From: Terriglobia bacterium
GTDB taxonomy: Bacteria > Acidobacteriota > Terriglobia > Bryobacterales > Bryobacteraceae
Length of the DNA stretch: 64,000 nucleotides
Assembly (NCBI GenBank): GCA_020073615.1
Contig: JAIQEX010000020.1
Span: 1 to 64,000, forward strand
Direction: 5' to 3'
Positions 45,866 through 56,187 of the stretch are shown here, piece after piece (positions within the stretch are counted from its first letter, which is position 1; the number at the start of each line of letters is the position of its first letter). The translations under genes and the position numbers were made by a program. The notes beneath the pieces are model-generated. The model was not told the DNA's origin and searched no databases. It saw only the letters and a list, made by a program, of their open reading frames with translations.

Positions 45866-46567
45866 GTGGCAAGAATCACCCGCAAAGAGCTAAAAGCAGA
45901 CAAGTTCGCCCAGGAAGTCGGACTGACCGTAACGTTTTTCGAAGAGCATCGCAAGGAGATCGTCCGCTACGGTTCGATCGCCCTGGTGGTCGCTCTGTTC
46001 ATCGTCGGCTATGTGATTTACCAGCGCCGCGAGCAGACCGCGCGGCAGGAGGTGCTGGCCGCGGCGATTCGCGTCCAGGAAACGCCGGTGGCGACCGTAT
46101 CCGCCACCGGGAGCCCCATTTTCCCCACGCAGCAGGCCAAGGACCAGGCGGCCATCAAAGCGTTCTCCGACCTCGCCGCCAAATACTCCGGCAGCAGCGA
46201 AGCGGCCATCGCACAGTACTACCTGGGGGCCATCCTGGCCGACGCGGGTAAGCTGGCAGAAGCCGAAAAGAACTTTTTCCAGGTGGCTGAGAAAGGCGAC
46301 GCGCGCTACGCCTCGCTGGCCAAGCTCTCGCTGGCGCAAATCTATTTCGCCGATGGCCGCGGGGCGCAGGGTGAGAAGGTGCTGCGCGATCTGATGGCCC
46401 ATCCTACGGTTTTCGTTTCCAAGGAGCAGGCCACGCTGGCCCTGGCGCGCTACTTTGTGACGGCGAACCCCGCCGAGGCGCGCAAGCTGCTCGATCCCAT
46501 CAAATTCCAGAGAGGCGCCACCGGGCAGGCCGCCCTCAGCATGTACGGCGAGCTGCCTCCGCAGTAA
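45866..46567 (+). CDS. Membrane-anchored TPR protein (YfgM-like)
   Basis: GTG start; single TM then TPR-like repeats. Confidence 0.75.
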   Translation: MARITRKELKADKFAQEVGLTVTFFEEHRKEIVRYGSIALVVALFIVGYVIYQRREQTARQEVLAAAIRVQETPVATVSATGSPIFPTQQAKDQAAIKAFSDLAAKYSGSSEAAIAQYYLGAILADAGKLAEAEKNFFQVAEKGDARYASLAKLSLAQIYFADGRGAQGEKVLRDLMAHPTVFVSKEQATLALARYFVTANPAEARKLLDPIKFQRGATGQAALSMYGELPPQ

Positions 46568-46578
46568 GCCGGCTCGGC

Positions 46579-47721
46579 ATGTTGGCCCATCTGCGGTTTC
46601 CCGTGGAACGAAGCCGGGGCAGAACCTGGCCGGAGCCGGATCATCCCTACCGCAACGCCTTCCAGCGCGATCGCGACCGGGTGGTCCATTCCCGCGCCTT
46701 CCGGCGGCTGGAAGCCAAGACCCAGGTTTTCACGCCGGGGCTGTCGGACCATTTCCGGAACCGCCTTACCCATACGATTGAGGTGGCGCAAATCGCGCGC
46801 ACGATGGCCAGTGCGCTCGGTTTGGACGAGGATTTGACCGAAGCGCTGGCGCTGGCGCACGATATCGGACATCCGCCCTTCGCGCACGCGGGCGAGGAGG
46901 AATTGAACCGGCAGATGGCGCCTTTTGGCGAGGGGTTCGACCACAACGTGCACGCGCTGCGGATCGTGGAGAGCTTCGAGCAGCCGTATGCCCGTTTCCC
47001 GGGGCTGAACCTGAGCTTCGAAGTCCGCGAGGGCATGGTCAAGCATTCGCACGATTTCGCGGCCGGCGAGCGGCCCGAGCTGGATGCCTATCTGCCCGGC
47101 CTCCGGCCCCCGCTCGAAGCGCAATTGATCGATCTGGCCGACGAGATCGCCTACAACACGGCCGACCTGGACGATGCCTTTTCCGCGGGGTTGCTGGCGG
47201 CCGGGGATGTGGCCGCCTGCGTCCCGCAATACCGCGAGATCTACCAGGCCGTGGAAGCGCAGTTTCCGGCCGCCACCGCACGGCAGCGATTCCACGAGGC
47301 TCTCAGACAGTTGATCGATCGGCTGGTCTCGGGGCTGCTCGAAGGCACCGTCCGGCGCGCGCGCGAGACCGGCGCCGGCGATGCGGAGGAAGTACGCGCG
47401 GCGCCGTACCGCCTGGCTGCTTTCACTCCGGAGGCGGCCGAAACCAGCCGCGACCTGAAGCGCTTCCTGCATCGGACCGTGTATGCTTCCTCCGCTTTGG
47501 GCGAGGATCGCCATCGCTCCATGGCCCGGATCGGAGAGCTGTTTCACTTTTTCCTGGAACATTCCGATCGGCTGCCGCAGCCGTACCGCGAGCAGGCGGC
47601 CGCCGAGCCCGCCCATCGCGTGGTGTGCGATTACATCGCCGGCATGACCGATGCCTTCTTCCACCGCACCTATGAACAGACGGTCGGCCTAGCCGCTACC
47701 GGGCTGATCGCCGGTCGCTGA
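46579..47721 (+). CDS. dgt: Deoxyguanosinetriphosphate triphosphohydrolase-like protein
   Basis: HSRAFRRLEAKTQVF, RNRLTHTIEVAQIAR, LAHDIGHPPFAHAGEE HD motifs. Confidence 0.93.
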   Translation: MLAHLRFPVERSRGRTWPEPDHPYRNAFQRDRDRVVHSRAFRRLEAKTQVFTPGLSDHFRNRLTHTIEVAQIARTMASALGLDEDLTEALALAHDIGHPPFAHAGEEELNRQMAPFGEGFDHNVHALRIVESFEQPYARFPGLNLSFEVREGMVKHSHDFAAGERPELDAYLPGLRPPLEAQLIDLADEIAYNTADLDDAFSAGLLAAGDVAACVPQYREIYQAVEAQFPAATARQRFHEALRQLIDRLVSGLLEGTVRRARETGAGDAEEVRAAPYRLAAFTPEAAETSRDLKRFLHRTVYASSALGEDRHRSMARIGELFHFFLEHSDRLPQPYREQAAAEPAHRVVCDYIAGMTDAFFHRTYEQTVGLAATGLIAGR

Positions 47722-47731
47722 CAGCTATACT

Positions 47732-48379
47732 ATGGGCATGGATTGCGCCATTTGCCATACCCGCCGCGCCCGGCGCTTCTGTCCGGGAGTGCGGGGCGAC
47801 ATCTGCAGCATCTGTTGCGGCACCGAACGCGAGGTCACGGTCAACTGCCCGCTGGACTGCGAATTCCTCCAGGCGGCGCGCAAGCAGCCCCAGGCGCGGC
47901 CGGAAGGCGAAATCCCCAATCGGGACATCCAAGTCACGGAAAACCTGCTGCAGAACAACCAGGATCTTCTCGTCTGCCTCGCCAGCATCCTCACCCGTTC
48001 CGCCCTGCAGGACTCCAGAGTCGTGGACAGCGACGTGCGCGAGGCGCTGGACGCGCTGATCCGCACCTATCGCACGCTCGAGAGCGGCATATATTATGAG
48101 AGCCGCCCCGACAACCTGCCGGCGGCGCGGCTGTACAGCGCCGTACAGGACGGTGTCGCCCGGTTCCGGCGGGAGGAGACCGAGCACCTGGGCATGTCCA
48201 AGACGCGCGACGCCGATGTTCTGGGGCTGCTGGCATTCGTGCGCCGCATCGAATTCGAGCGCAACAATCGGCGGCCGCTGGGACGCGCCTTCCTCGACGC
48301 TTTGCTCGGCCTCTACTCCGCCGGCCCGGCTTTGCCCGCGGCCCCGGCCCCCCCGGGCTCCTCGCTGCTGCTCCCGTGA
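47732..48379 (+). CDS. Conserved hypothetical protein with N-terminal Cys cluster
   Basis: CAICHTRRARRFCPGVRGDICSICCGTEREVTVNCPLDCEFL. Confidence 0.7.
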   Translation: MGMDCAICHTRRARRFCPGVRGDICSICCGTEREVTVNCPLDCEFLQAARKQPQARPEGEIPNRDIQVTENLLQNNQDLLVCLASILTRSALQDSRVVDSDVREALDALIRTYRTLESGIYYESRPDNLPAARLYSAVQDGVARFRREETEHLGMSKTRDADVLGLLAFVRRIEFERNNRRPLGRAFLDALLGLYSAGPALPAAPAPPGSSLLLP

Positions 48380-49326
48380 GCCGGGACCGGTCGGATTCTT
48401 TCGATCAGGCTGGCCCGCTTCTTCCCCGTGCTTACCACCTGCCCGGTGAATCTCGGGGAGCCGTTCACCAACAGCTCGATCGGCCGCTCCACCGGGTAAT
48501 CGAAGGTGAGCAGGTGGCCTTCCCTCAGTCCCAGCAGATCCCGGACCTTGAGCGATGGACCGTCCAGGCGCGCCTCAACGGTCAGCGTGGCTTCGCGCAA
48601 CCGCCGCAGTAAGCGCATCTGCTCGCCGGGGCTGGCATGGGTTTTGCGCACCGACCACTGCTGGTCGAACTTCTGGCGCATCATCTTAACCACGATCGAG
48701 GGCATGGCGATGTTCATCATGCCCACCGTCTCGCCCACGCGCAGTTCGACGGCGCTCGAGACCACGGCCTCGTTGGCCGCCAGCAGATGCAGCAGCTGCG
48801 GTTCCGTTTCCATCGATTCGATGGTGAAATCGACCGGCGTCACGCCCTTCCACGCTTCCCGCAAATCGTGCAGGATGATGCGGAACAGCCCGTCGAGCAG
48901 CTTCTGTTCGATTTCCGTGAGATCGCGCTTGATGGCCGCGGAGGATTTCCCGTTGCCGCCCAGCAGCATCTCCAGTATGGGGAAGGCCAGCGAAGGATTC
49001 AGCTCCAGCACGCCGCTGCCGTCATACGGGCTCAAGCCGAGCGAGACCATGCAGGTGGGAGAAGGCAAGCCATCCAGAAACTCGGCATAGGAAAGCTGCT
49101 CCACGCTCACCAGGTTGACCGTCAGGTAGGACCGCAGATAGGCCGACAGGCTGGACACCAGGTTGCGCACGAACGTGTCGTGCAGCAGGTGGATGGCCCG
49201 GACCTGCGACTTGGGGATCCGGTCCGGACGCCGAAAATCGAACTTCACGGCGGGGGACTCCCGCTTGCGGTCCTGCGTGTTTTCGAAGACTGCGTCGATT
49301 TCCGTCTGGGTCAGTTGTCGGCTCAA
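48313..49326 (-). CDS. fliM: Flagellar motor switch protein FliM
   Basis: LTQTEIDAVF EIDALL-like start; PTCMVSLGLSPYDGSGVLELNPSLAFPILEMLLGG; C-terminal SPOA-like domain. Confidence 0.9.
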   Translation of the reverse strand: MSRQLTQTEIDAVFENTQDRKRESPAVKFDFRRPDRIPKSQVRAIHLLHDTFVRNLVSSLSAYLRSYLTVNLVSVEQLSYAEFLDGLPSPTCMVSLGLSPYDGSGVLELNPSLAFPILEMLLGGNGKSSAAIKRDLTEIEQKLLDGLFRIILHDLREAWKGVTPVDFTIESMETEPQLLHLLAANEAVVSSAVELRVGETVGMMNIAMPSIVVKMMRQKFDQQWSVRKTHASPGEQMRLLRRLREATLTVEARLDGPSLKVRDLLGLREGHLLTFDYPVERPIELLVNGSPRFTGQVVSTGKKRASLIERIRPVPAHGSSSEEPGGAGAAGKAGPAE

Positions 49327-49500
49327 ATTTCCGGCTCCTGGTCTTCATATCGGTCTGCGGGAGGAGAACATTAGCCGTTGGCCCGAAAAATTTGGGGACC
49401 GCTCGCGCTCGCCGCTGGATCGAAAAAAAAACTGTTCGCGGCCGTTTCCCAGCTAATGGAACGCGGCCTTCGCTCCGATGAATAGGATGTAAGGAGTCTA

Positions 49501-49890
49501 ATGGGGTCGGACATATTGGTAGTCGATGATTCCGCTGCGATCCGGAAAATCCTGCAGCGCGTCTTGCGCCAGACTGGCGTGGTGATCGATAACATCCTGG
49601 AAGCGGGTGACGGGCAAGAGGCTCTGGAAGCGCTGAAGAGCCGGAAGATCGATTTGGTGCTCTCGGACATTAACATGCCCAAAATGGACGGCCTCCAGTT
49701 TCTGGCTGCCATGAAGGCCTCCGTTCAATGGCGCCATATCCCGGTGGTGATGATCACCACCGAAGGCGGCGAAACCAAGGTGGCCGAAGCGGTAAGACTG
49801 GGGGCCGCCGGCTACGTCCGCAAACCGTTCACCGCCGATCAAATTAAGGAGAAGCTAACCGGGCTGATCGAGCCCGCGCTGCCGTTATGA
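49501..49890 (+). CDS. cheY: CheY-like response regulator
   Basis: ILVVDDSAAIRKIL; LVLSDINMPKMDG; VRKPFTADQIKEKL. Confidence 0.88.
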   Translation: MGSDILVVDDSAAIRKILQRVLRQTGVVIDNILEAGDGQEALEALKSRKIDLVLSDINMPKMDGLQFLAAMKASVQWRHIPVVMITTEGGETKVAEAVRLGAAGYVRKPFTADQIKEKLTGLIEPALPL

Positions 49891-50417
49891 ACATGCACGA
49901 TACCATTGTGAAGGCCCTCCGCGAAGCCACCATCAATGTTTTCTCCACCATGCTCGGCGTGGAAATCGATTGTGGCCCGGGGTGCGTGGAAACCAGCTCG
50001 CCGGAAACCAACGACGGCATAGTGTCATTCATCGGCGTGGCCGGTCCGTGGACCGGGACGGGAAGCTTGACCTGCTCCCCCCTCATGGCCTGCCGCATCT
50101 CTTCCCAGATGCTGATGTCCGAATTCGAGTCCGTCAACGAGGATGTCCTCGATGCCGTCGCCGAAGTGACCAATATGATCATCGGCAACGTCAAGACCGA
50201 TCTCGAACCACACCTCGGTGCACTGGGTCTGAGTATCCCCACCGTGGTCTACGGCCGGAATTTCAAAACCAGAAACGCCGGCAACATCGAGTGGATCGTC
50301 GTCAGGGCGACGTGGCAGGAGGAGGTCATGTCGGTCAAGATGCGCCTCGCTCCCGGCGACCGGGCGTCTCATGCCGCCTACCATCTGGCGGGTACCGCCT
50401 GCGCTCTGGAGGTTTGA
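49887..50417 (+). CDS. cheX: CheX-like chemotaxis protein
   Basis: VNEDVLDAVAEVTNMIIGNVKTDLE motif; 4-bp overlap with cheY. Confidence 0.8.
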   Translation: MNMHDTIVKALREATINVFSTMLGVEIDCGPGCVETSSPETNDGIVSFIGVAGPWTGTGSLTCSPLMACRISSQMLMSEFESVNEDVLDAVAEVTNMIIGNVKTDLEPHLGALGLSIPTVVYGRNFKTRNAGNIEWIVVRATWQEEVMSVKMRLAPGDRASHAAYHLAGTACALEV

Positions 50418-50433
50418 ACCGGAGGCTGAATCC

Positions 50434-50904
50434 ATGAAGAATAACAACGGCTCCAGCAATAGGATTGCGGACATCTTACGGGTAATCGATGAAATCGGTT
50501 TTCAGACCAGCGTGCTGGCGCTGACCGCGGCCGTCGATGCCGCGCGGGCCATCGAAGCCGGCTTGGAAATCGCCGGCGGCGAGGCGTCGCAGCCAGCCTC
50601 CCATAGCGCCGCCGATGGAGACGATGGCGCCGCCGTCAAAGAGACGCTGGCCGCACACGCGCGCGACCTGTACGGCATAGTCGAGCGGATCCGCGCGATG
50701 GCCCTGGACCGGGGCCAGACTTTACCCGCCGCGGCTGCCGGCCAAAACACCGGCGCAATCGAGCACTCTCCCCCTTCCACCGCGGCCATCGCCGCCCTGG
50801 CCAATTCCCTGCAGTCCGCCGGCACAACTGCGCCGACGCCGGACCTGGTCCCCGTTTTGCTGAAATCTGCGCTGCCCGGCTCGTCCGGCCCGGCGCCAAG
50901 TTGA
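50434..50904 (+). CDS. Soluble protein with chemoreceptor-tip-like segment
   Basis: RIADILRVIDEIGFQTSVLALTAAVDAARAIEAGLE mimics MCP IDxIAxQTNLLALNAAVEAARA. Confidence 0.65.
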   Translation: MKNNNGSSNRIADILRVIDEIGFQTSVLALTAAVDAARAIEAGLEIAGGEASQPASHSAADGDDGAAVKETLAAHARDLYGIVERIRAMALDRGQTLPAAAAGQNTGAIEHSPPSTAAIAALANSLQSAGTTAPTPDLVPVLLKSALPGSSGPAPS

Positions 50905-50958
50905 CGGTCCGCCGCTCCGGCAGTTACAGTAGAATTGTTCATCTCCACCCGGCAGCAA

Positions 50959-51036
50959 GTCCCCATCGTCTAGCCCGGCCTAGGACATCGCCCTTTCACG
51001 GCGGTAACGGGGGTTCGAATCCCCCTGGGGACGCCA
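50959..51036 (+). tRNA. tRNA-Glu (anticodon TTC), CCA encoded
   Basis: GTCCCCATCGTCTAG...CGCCCTTTCACGGCGGTAACGGGGGTTCGAATCCCCCTGGGGACGCCA. Confidence 0.95.
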
Positions 51037-51222
51037 TTCCTGGCACCCAAGGACGCCGCGTTGTCGGTCAGACGTCCGGCGCGGACACGATGACCCCGAG
51101 AACAACGGCAGTACTGTAGAACAATTCTACGGCTAGTACACTCGGGATTTTAAGGTCCTTGACTCGCATAACCAATTCGCGCAGAATGGGCGTGGGAGGT
51201 TAATACGACAAAAACACTCGGA

Positions 51223-51945
51223 TTGGCAATCAAAACCACGTTGCGCGTCGTGTGCTTGGGTGTGGCTTCGTTGGCTATTGCCTCTGCTACCGTGATTGAC
51301 GTCAGCACCTGCCTTAGCAACGCGCCCAATTGGCTCGTGACCGGTGCGGGAGCTATCAACGCACCCTCGATAGCGCTTAACAATGGCGGCATTGGCCTCA
51401 CCAACAACGCCGGCATTCTGGCAAACATGGTTTACGCTGCGGGCGGCACGGCCAACAGGTTTGATGGATTCTGGATGGCCAACCTTACCTTCTTTGTGCC
51501 GGCGGGCGCCACCAACGTCTCGTTAACCTTCAGCGGCTTGCATGCGGACGACCGCGCCGTCGTGGAGCTGAACGACCGGGTTCTGGCCGACTACATGTTG
51601 AATCCCGGACATCCCGGCAGTCAGGCTGGCCCTGGAACAATGGCTCTCTCGGATGGCTTCGGCGGCCCTAACGATCAACCTTGGACATTTGCAGGCAACA
51701 CGTCGGGCACCGTCACTACCGGCTTCCTGACGGGAGTAAATATACTGACGTTGATCGTGAACAATACCGGATTCGCGCTACTCAACTCCCCCACCGAATA
51801 CTTCGGCGGCAACGGGGATGTGACCGGCGTGATTATGAATGCCAGCGTGACGTTCCAAGACGTCCCCGAGCCGGCGTCCCTGTCCCTGCTCGCAATCGGC
51901 TTGGCGCCGCTTGCCTGGTGGCTGAAGCGCCGAACCTCGCGTTAG
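51223..51945 (+). CDS. PEP-CTERM sorting-signal protein
   Basis: Signal peptide and C-terminal VPEPASLSLLAIGLAPLAWWLKRR; TTG start uncertain. Confidence 0.8.
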   Translation: MAIKTTLRVVCLGVASLAIASATVIDVSTCLSNAPNWLVTGAGAINAPSIALNNGGIGLTNNAGILANMVYAAGGTANRFDGFWMANLTFFVPAGATNVSLTFSGLHADDRAVVELNDRVLADYMLNPGHPGSQAGPGTMALSDGFGGPNDQPWTFAGNTSGTVTTGFLTGVNILTLIVNNTGFALLNSPTEYFGGNGDVTGVIMNASVTFQDVPEPASLSLLAIGLAPLAWWLKRRTSR

Positions 51946-52175
51946 AGTCTCTTTCACAAACTGCTCGCGCGGGCATCCACGGGGCTCCAATCCTCGTGGG
52001 TGCCCTTCGTCTCTATAACAGCCGGAACTCCCTCCTGCCATCTGAACCAAGCGGTGCATGATCATACATCGCGAGCCTGCGCCCCCGTGCAAAACCAACC
52101 CCGTGTGCTTACCATAACGAGTGGAGAACCCACCGGCCGCGGTTGGTATACCGCTTGCTGCGTGGCGGGTGCGAG

Positions 52176-54329
52176 ATGCCACGAACTGTATTGCCGGGTA
52201 AACCCTACCCGCAAGGCGCCACTTGGGACGGTACTGGGGTAAATTTCTCGCTCTACTCGGAGAATGCCACCGGGGTGGAATTGTGTCTTTTCGACGAGGT
52301 CGACTCCTCCGAGACCGAAACCGTGCCCTTCCGGGAGTGTACCGGATATGTCTGGCACGGGTACCTGCCCGGAATCAAGCTGGGCCAACTGTACGGTTAC
52401 CGGGTCCATGGCCCCTACCAGCCGGAACAGGGCCACCGCTTCAATCCCGCCAAACTGCTGATTGATCCCTATGCCACGGCGCTGGCGGGCGCGTTGAACT
52501 GGGACGCGCCGGTTTTCGGATACCGCATGGGCGACCCCGCCGCGGACCTCTCCTGCGACGCCGGCGACGACGGTTGGGGCGTTCCCAAGAGCGTGGTCAC
52601 CACGTCCCATTTCGATTGGGAAAACGACCGGCCGCCGCTGACCCCGCTGCACGATTCCATCGTGTACGAACTGCACGTCAAGGGCTTCACCGCCACGCAT
52701 CCCGAGATTCCCCAGGAACTGCGCGGCACCTATGCCGGCCTGGCACACCCGGTAGCCATCGACTATCTGAAGAAGCTCGGCATCACCGCGGTCGAGCTGA
52801 TGCCGGTGCACGAATTCGTGGACGACAAGCATCTGCTCGATCTCGGCCTGCGGAATTATTGGGGCTACAACTCGATCAACTTCTTCTCGCCGGAGGCGCG
52901 CTACTGCGCGGCGGGCGAAGGCGGAGAGCAGATTGGCGAATTCAAAGCCATGGTCAAGGCGCTGCATCGCGCCGGTATCGAGGTGATCCTCGACGTGGTC
53001 TACAATCACACCGCCGAAGGCAACCAGTTGGGCCCCACGCTGAGCTTCCGCGGCATCGACAACGCCACCTATTACCGCCTGGTCAAGGAACAGCCGCGCT
53101 ACTACCAGGATTACACCGGCACCGGCAACACGCTCAACGTGCGCCATCCGCAAATGCTCAAGCTGCTTATGGACAGCCTCCGCTACTGGGTGCAGCAGAT
53201 GCACGTGGACGGGTTCCGGTTCGACCTGGCGGCGGCGCTGGCGCGCGAGTTGCACGACGTGGACCGCCTTTCCGCGTTCTTCGACATCATCAATCAGGAC
53301 CCGGTGATTTCGCAGGTCAAGCTGATCGCCGAACCATGGGACGTGGGCGAAGGGGGCTACCAGGTGGGCAAATTCCCGCCGTTGTGGGCGGAGTGGAACG
53401 GCCGCTACCGCGACGTGGTGCGGCGCTACTGGAAGGGCGACGACGGGCAACTGGCGGAGCTCGGCTACCGCCTGACCGGATCGAGCGACCTGTACCAGCG
53501 CGACGGCCGCCACCCCACCGCCAGCATCAATTTCGTAACTTCGCACGACGGCTTCACGCTGGACGACATGGTGAGCTATAACGGGAAGCACAACGAGGCC
53601 AACGGCGAAGAGAGCCGCGACGGAACCAACGACAATCACTCGTACAATTACGGCGCCGAAGGGCCCACCGGAGACCCGGAGATCGTAGGCGTGCGCGAGC
53701 GCCAGAAGCGAAACTTCCTGGCGACCCTGCTGTTTTCGCAAGGCGTCCCCATGATCTGCGGCGGCGACGAAATCGGCCGCACGCAGCAGGGCAACAACAA
53801 TGCGTATGCGCAGGACAGCGAGGTCAGTTGGTACGACTGGAACCTGGACGAGCGCCGCCAGTCGCTGCTGGAGTTCACACGGCGGCTGGTGGAACTGCGG
53901 CGGCGACACCCCAACCTGCACCGCCGGAAGTTTTTTCAGGACCGCAGCATTGGCCCGGGCACGCCGCAACGCGAGGTCGACGGCCGGAGCGAGCAGGATA
54001 TTACGTGGCTGCGGCCCGATGGCGGCGAAATGACCCCGGAGGAGTGGAATGCCGGCTGGGTGCGATGCATCGGCTTGCAATTGAACGGCCGCACCCTCGA
54101 CGACCTGAATGGCGTGGGCGAGCCGATTACCGACGAGACCTTCATGATTCTCTTCAATCCGCATCACGAGCCGATCCAGTTCTTCATGCCTCCGGTCCCA
54201 GGCACGGCGTGGGAGTTGCTGCTCGATTCCGGATTCCCCGACAAACAGGACAAGCCCGTGATCGCGTCCGGGGAGCCCTATGAGTTGATCGCACGCAGCA
54301 CGGCCCTGCTGCGGGAACTGACCGATTAG
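52176..54329 (+). CDS. glgX: Glycogen debranching protein GlgX
   Basis: [59 protein letters not shown]. Confidence 0.93.
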   Translation: MPRTVLPGKPYPQGATWDGTGVNFSLYSENATGVELCLFDEVDSSETETVPFRECTGYVWHGYLPGIKLGQLYGYRVHGPYQPEQGHRFNPAKLLIDPYATALAGALNWDAPVFGYRMGDPAADLSCDAGDDGWGVPKSVVTTSHFDWENDRPPLTPLHDSIVYELHVKGFTATHPEIPQELRGTYAGLAHPVAIDYLKKLGITAVELMPVHEFVDDKHLLDLGLRNYWGYNSINFFSPEARYCAAGEGGEQIGEFKAMVKALHRAGIEVILDVVYNHTAEGNQLGPTLSFRGIDNATYYRLVKEQPRYYQDYTGTGNTLNVRHPQMLKLLMDSLRYWVQQMHVDGFRFDLAAALARELHDVDRLSAFFDIINQDPVISQVKLIAEPWDVGEGGYQVGKFPPLWAEWNGRYRDVVRRYWKGDDGQLAELGYRLTGSSDLYQRDGRHPTASINFVTSHDGFTLDDMVSYNGKHNEANGEESRDGTNDNHSYNYGAEGPTGDPEIVGVRERQKRNFLATLLFSQGVPMICGGDEIGRTQQGNNNAYAQDSEVSWYDWNLDERRQSLLEFTRRLVELRRRHPNLHRRKFFQDRSIGPGTPQREVDGRSEQDITWLRPDGGEMTPEEWNAGWVRCIGLQLNGRTLDDLNGVGEPITDETFMILFNPHHEPIQFFMPPVPGTAWELLLDSGFPDKQDKPVIASGEPYELIARSTALLRELTD

Positions 54330-54330
54330 T

Positions 54331-56187
54331 TTGCGGCGATATCCCATCGGCGCCGAAATCATGCCCGCGGGCGGCGTGCATTTTCGCGTGTGGGCGCCAC
54401 GGCGCAAGAAGGTGGAGGTGACGCTCGATTCGGGCGCCGCGATCGCGCTCGAACGCGACGCCGAAGGCTATTTCGCCGGCCTTGCTCCCCAGGCCGGCGA
54501 CGGCTCGCGCTACCGTTTTCGCCTGGATGGCGGCGATGCGTTTCCCGATCCGGCCTCGCGATTCCAGCCGGATGGCCCGCACGGGCCCTCGCAGGTGGTG
54601 GACCCCGCGCGCTTCCCTTGGACCGATTTCGCGTGGCGAGGCGTGGCCCTCGAGGGCCAGGTAATTTATGAAATGCACATCGGCACCTTCACTCGCGAAG
54701 GGACCTGGGCGGCCGCAGCGCGGGAAGTGGCGGAGCTGGCCGCGGCCGGCATCACCGCCGTCGAGGTCATGCCCGTGGCCGATTTTCCGGGCCGCTTCGG
54801 TTGGGGCTACGACGGCGTGGGCCTGTTCGCTCCGGTGGCCATCTACGGCGAGCCGGACGATTTCCGCCGCTTTGTCGATGAGGCGCACCGCGCCGGGCTG
54901 GGCGTGATCCTGGACGTGGTCTACAACCACATCGGCCCCGACGGCAATTATCTCAAGCAGTTTTCCGAGGACTACTTCACCAGCCGCTACGAAAACGAAT
55001 GGGGCGAAGCCATCAACTACGACGGCGAAAACTCGGCGCCGGTGCGCGAATGGGTCGCCTCGAACGCGGCCTACTGGGCGCACGAGTATCATCTCGACGG
55101 CCTGCGCCTGGATGCCACGCAGCAGATCTGCGACGCCTCGGCGGAACACATCATGGCCGCGCTTACCAGGAGCATGCGCGCAGCCGCCCGCGGGCGCGGC
55201 GTCATTGTGGTGGCGGAAAACGAGCGGCAGGAGACCGTGCTGGCGCGGCCGGTGGAGCGGGGCGGCTACGGCCTCGACGCCCTGTGGAACGACGATTTCC
55301 ATCACAGCACCCGCGCGGCGCTGACCGGCCGTCACGAGGCGTACTACAGCGACTACCGGGGCAAGCCACAGGAGTTCATTTCGGCCGTAAAGTACGGCTA
55401 TCTCTACCAGGGCCAGAGTTACTCGTGGCAGAAGCAGCGGCGCGGCACGCCAGCCTGGGGTCTGCGGCCGGCCCAGTTCGTCGCCTATATCCAGAACCAC
55501 GATCAAATCTCCAACTCGGGGCGCGGCGAGCGCCTGCACCAGATCGCCAGCCCGGGCCGCTACCGCGCCATGACCGCACTGCTGCTGCTCGGGCCCGCCA
55601 CGCCGATGCTGTTTCAAGGGCAGGAATTCGCCGCCTCCAGCCCTTTTCACTTCTTCGCCGACCATCGCTCCGAGCTCGCAGAGCTGGTGCGCCAGGGGAG
55701 GGCGCAGTTTCTCTCCCAGTTTCCCAGCCTGGCGCAGCCGGAGATGCGCGCGTATCTGTTCGATCCCAGCGACATCGCCACCTTCGAGCGGGCCAAGCTG
55801 GATTTCGAGGAGCGCAAGAGCCACGCACCCATATACGAGATGCACAAGGACCTGTTGCGGCTGCGGCGCGAGGAGCCCGTCTTTCGCGCGCAGCGGCCGG
55901 GCGGGCTCGATGGCGCGGTGCTCTCGGACGAAGCTTTCGTGCTGCGCTTTTTCGGCGAAGACGGCGACGATCGTCTTCTGCTGGTCAACCTGGGAGGCGA
56001 CCTGCACTGCAATCCGGCCCCGGAACCGCTGCTGGCGCCGCCCGAGAACCGGCTCTGGGAGTTGCTCTGGTCGAGCGAAGATCCGCGCTACGGAGGCAGC
56101 GGCACCCCACCGGTGGACGGAGAGGAAAACTGGCGCTTGCCCGGTTTCGCGGCCGTGGCGATGCGTCCTCGGGAGCGGCATGACTGA
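54331..56187 (+). CDS. treZ: Malto-oligosyltrehalose trehalohydrolase
   Basis: [54 protein letters not shown]. Confidence 0.9.
   Translation: MRRYPIGAEIMPAGGVHFRVWAPRRKKVEVTLDSGAAIALERDAEGYFAGLAPQAGDGSRYRFRLDGGDAFPDPASRFQPDGPHGPSQVVDPARFPWTDFAWRGVALEGQVIYEMHIGTFTREGTWAAAAREVAELAAAGITAVEVMPVADFPGRFGWGYDGVGLFAPVAIYGEPDDFRRFVDEAHRAGLGVILDVVYNHIGPDGNYLKQFSEDYFTSRYENEWGEAINYDGENSAPVREWVASNAAYWAHEYHLDGLRLDATQQICDASAEHIMAALTRSMRAAARGRGVIVVAENERQETVLARPVERGGYGLDALWNDDFHHSTRAALTGRHEAYYSDYRGKPQEFISAVKYGYLYQGQSYSWQKQRRGTPAWGLRPAQFVAYIQNHDQISNSGRGERLHQIASPGRYRAMTALLLLGPATPMLFQGQEFAASSPFHFFADHRSELAELVRQGRAQFLSQFPSLAQPEMRAYLFDPSDIATFERAKLDFEERKSHAPIYEMHKDLLRLRREEPVFRAQRPGGLDGAVLSDEAFVLRFFGEDGDDRLLLVNLGGDLHCNPAPEPLLAPPENRLWELLWSSEDPRYGGSGTPPVDGEENWRLPGFAAVAMRPRERHD

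Noticed and set aside
50959-51036. tRNA-Glu as an attachment site for a mobile element
   Set aside because: No duplicated tRNA 3' end or integrase seen nearby; the virion cassette is 23 kb away.
52062-54407. 781-aa minus-strand ORF antisense to glgX
   Set aside because: Shadow ORF; glgX on plus strand has all family motifs.
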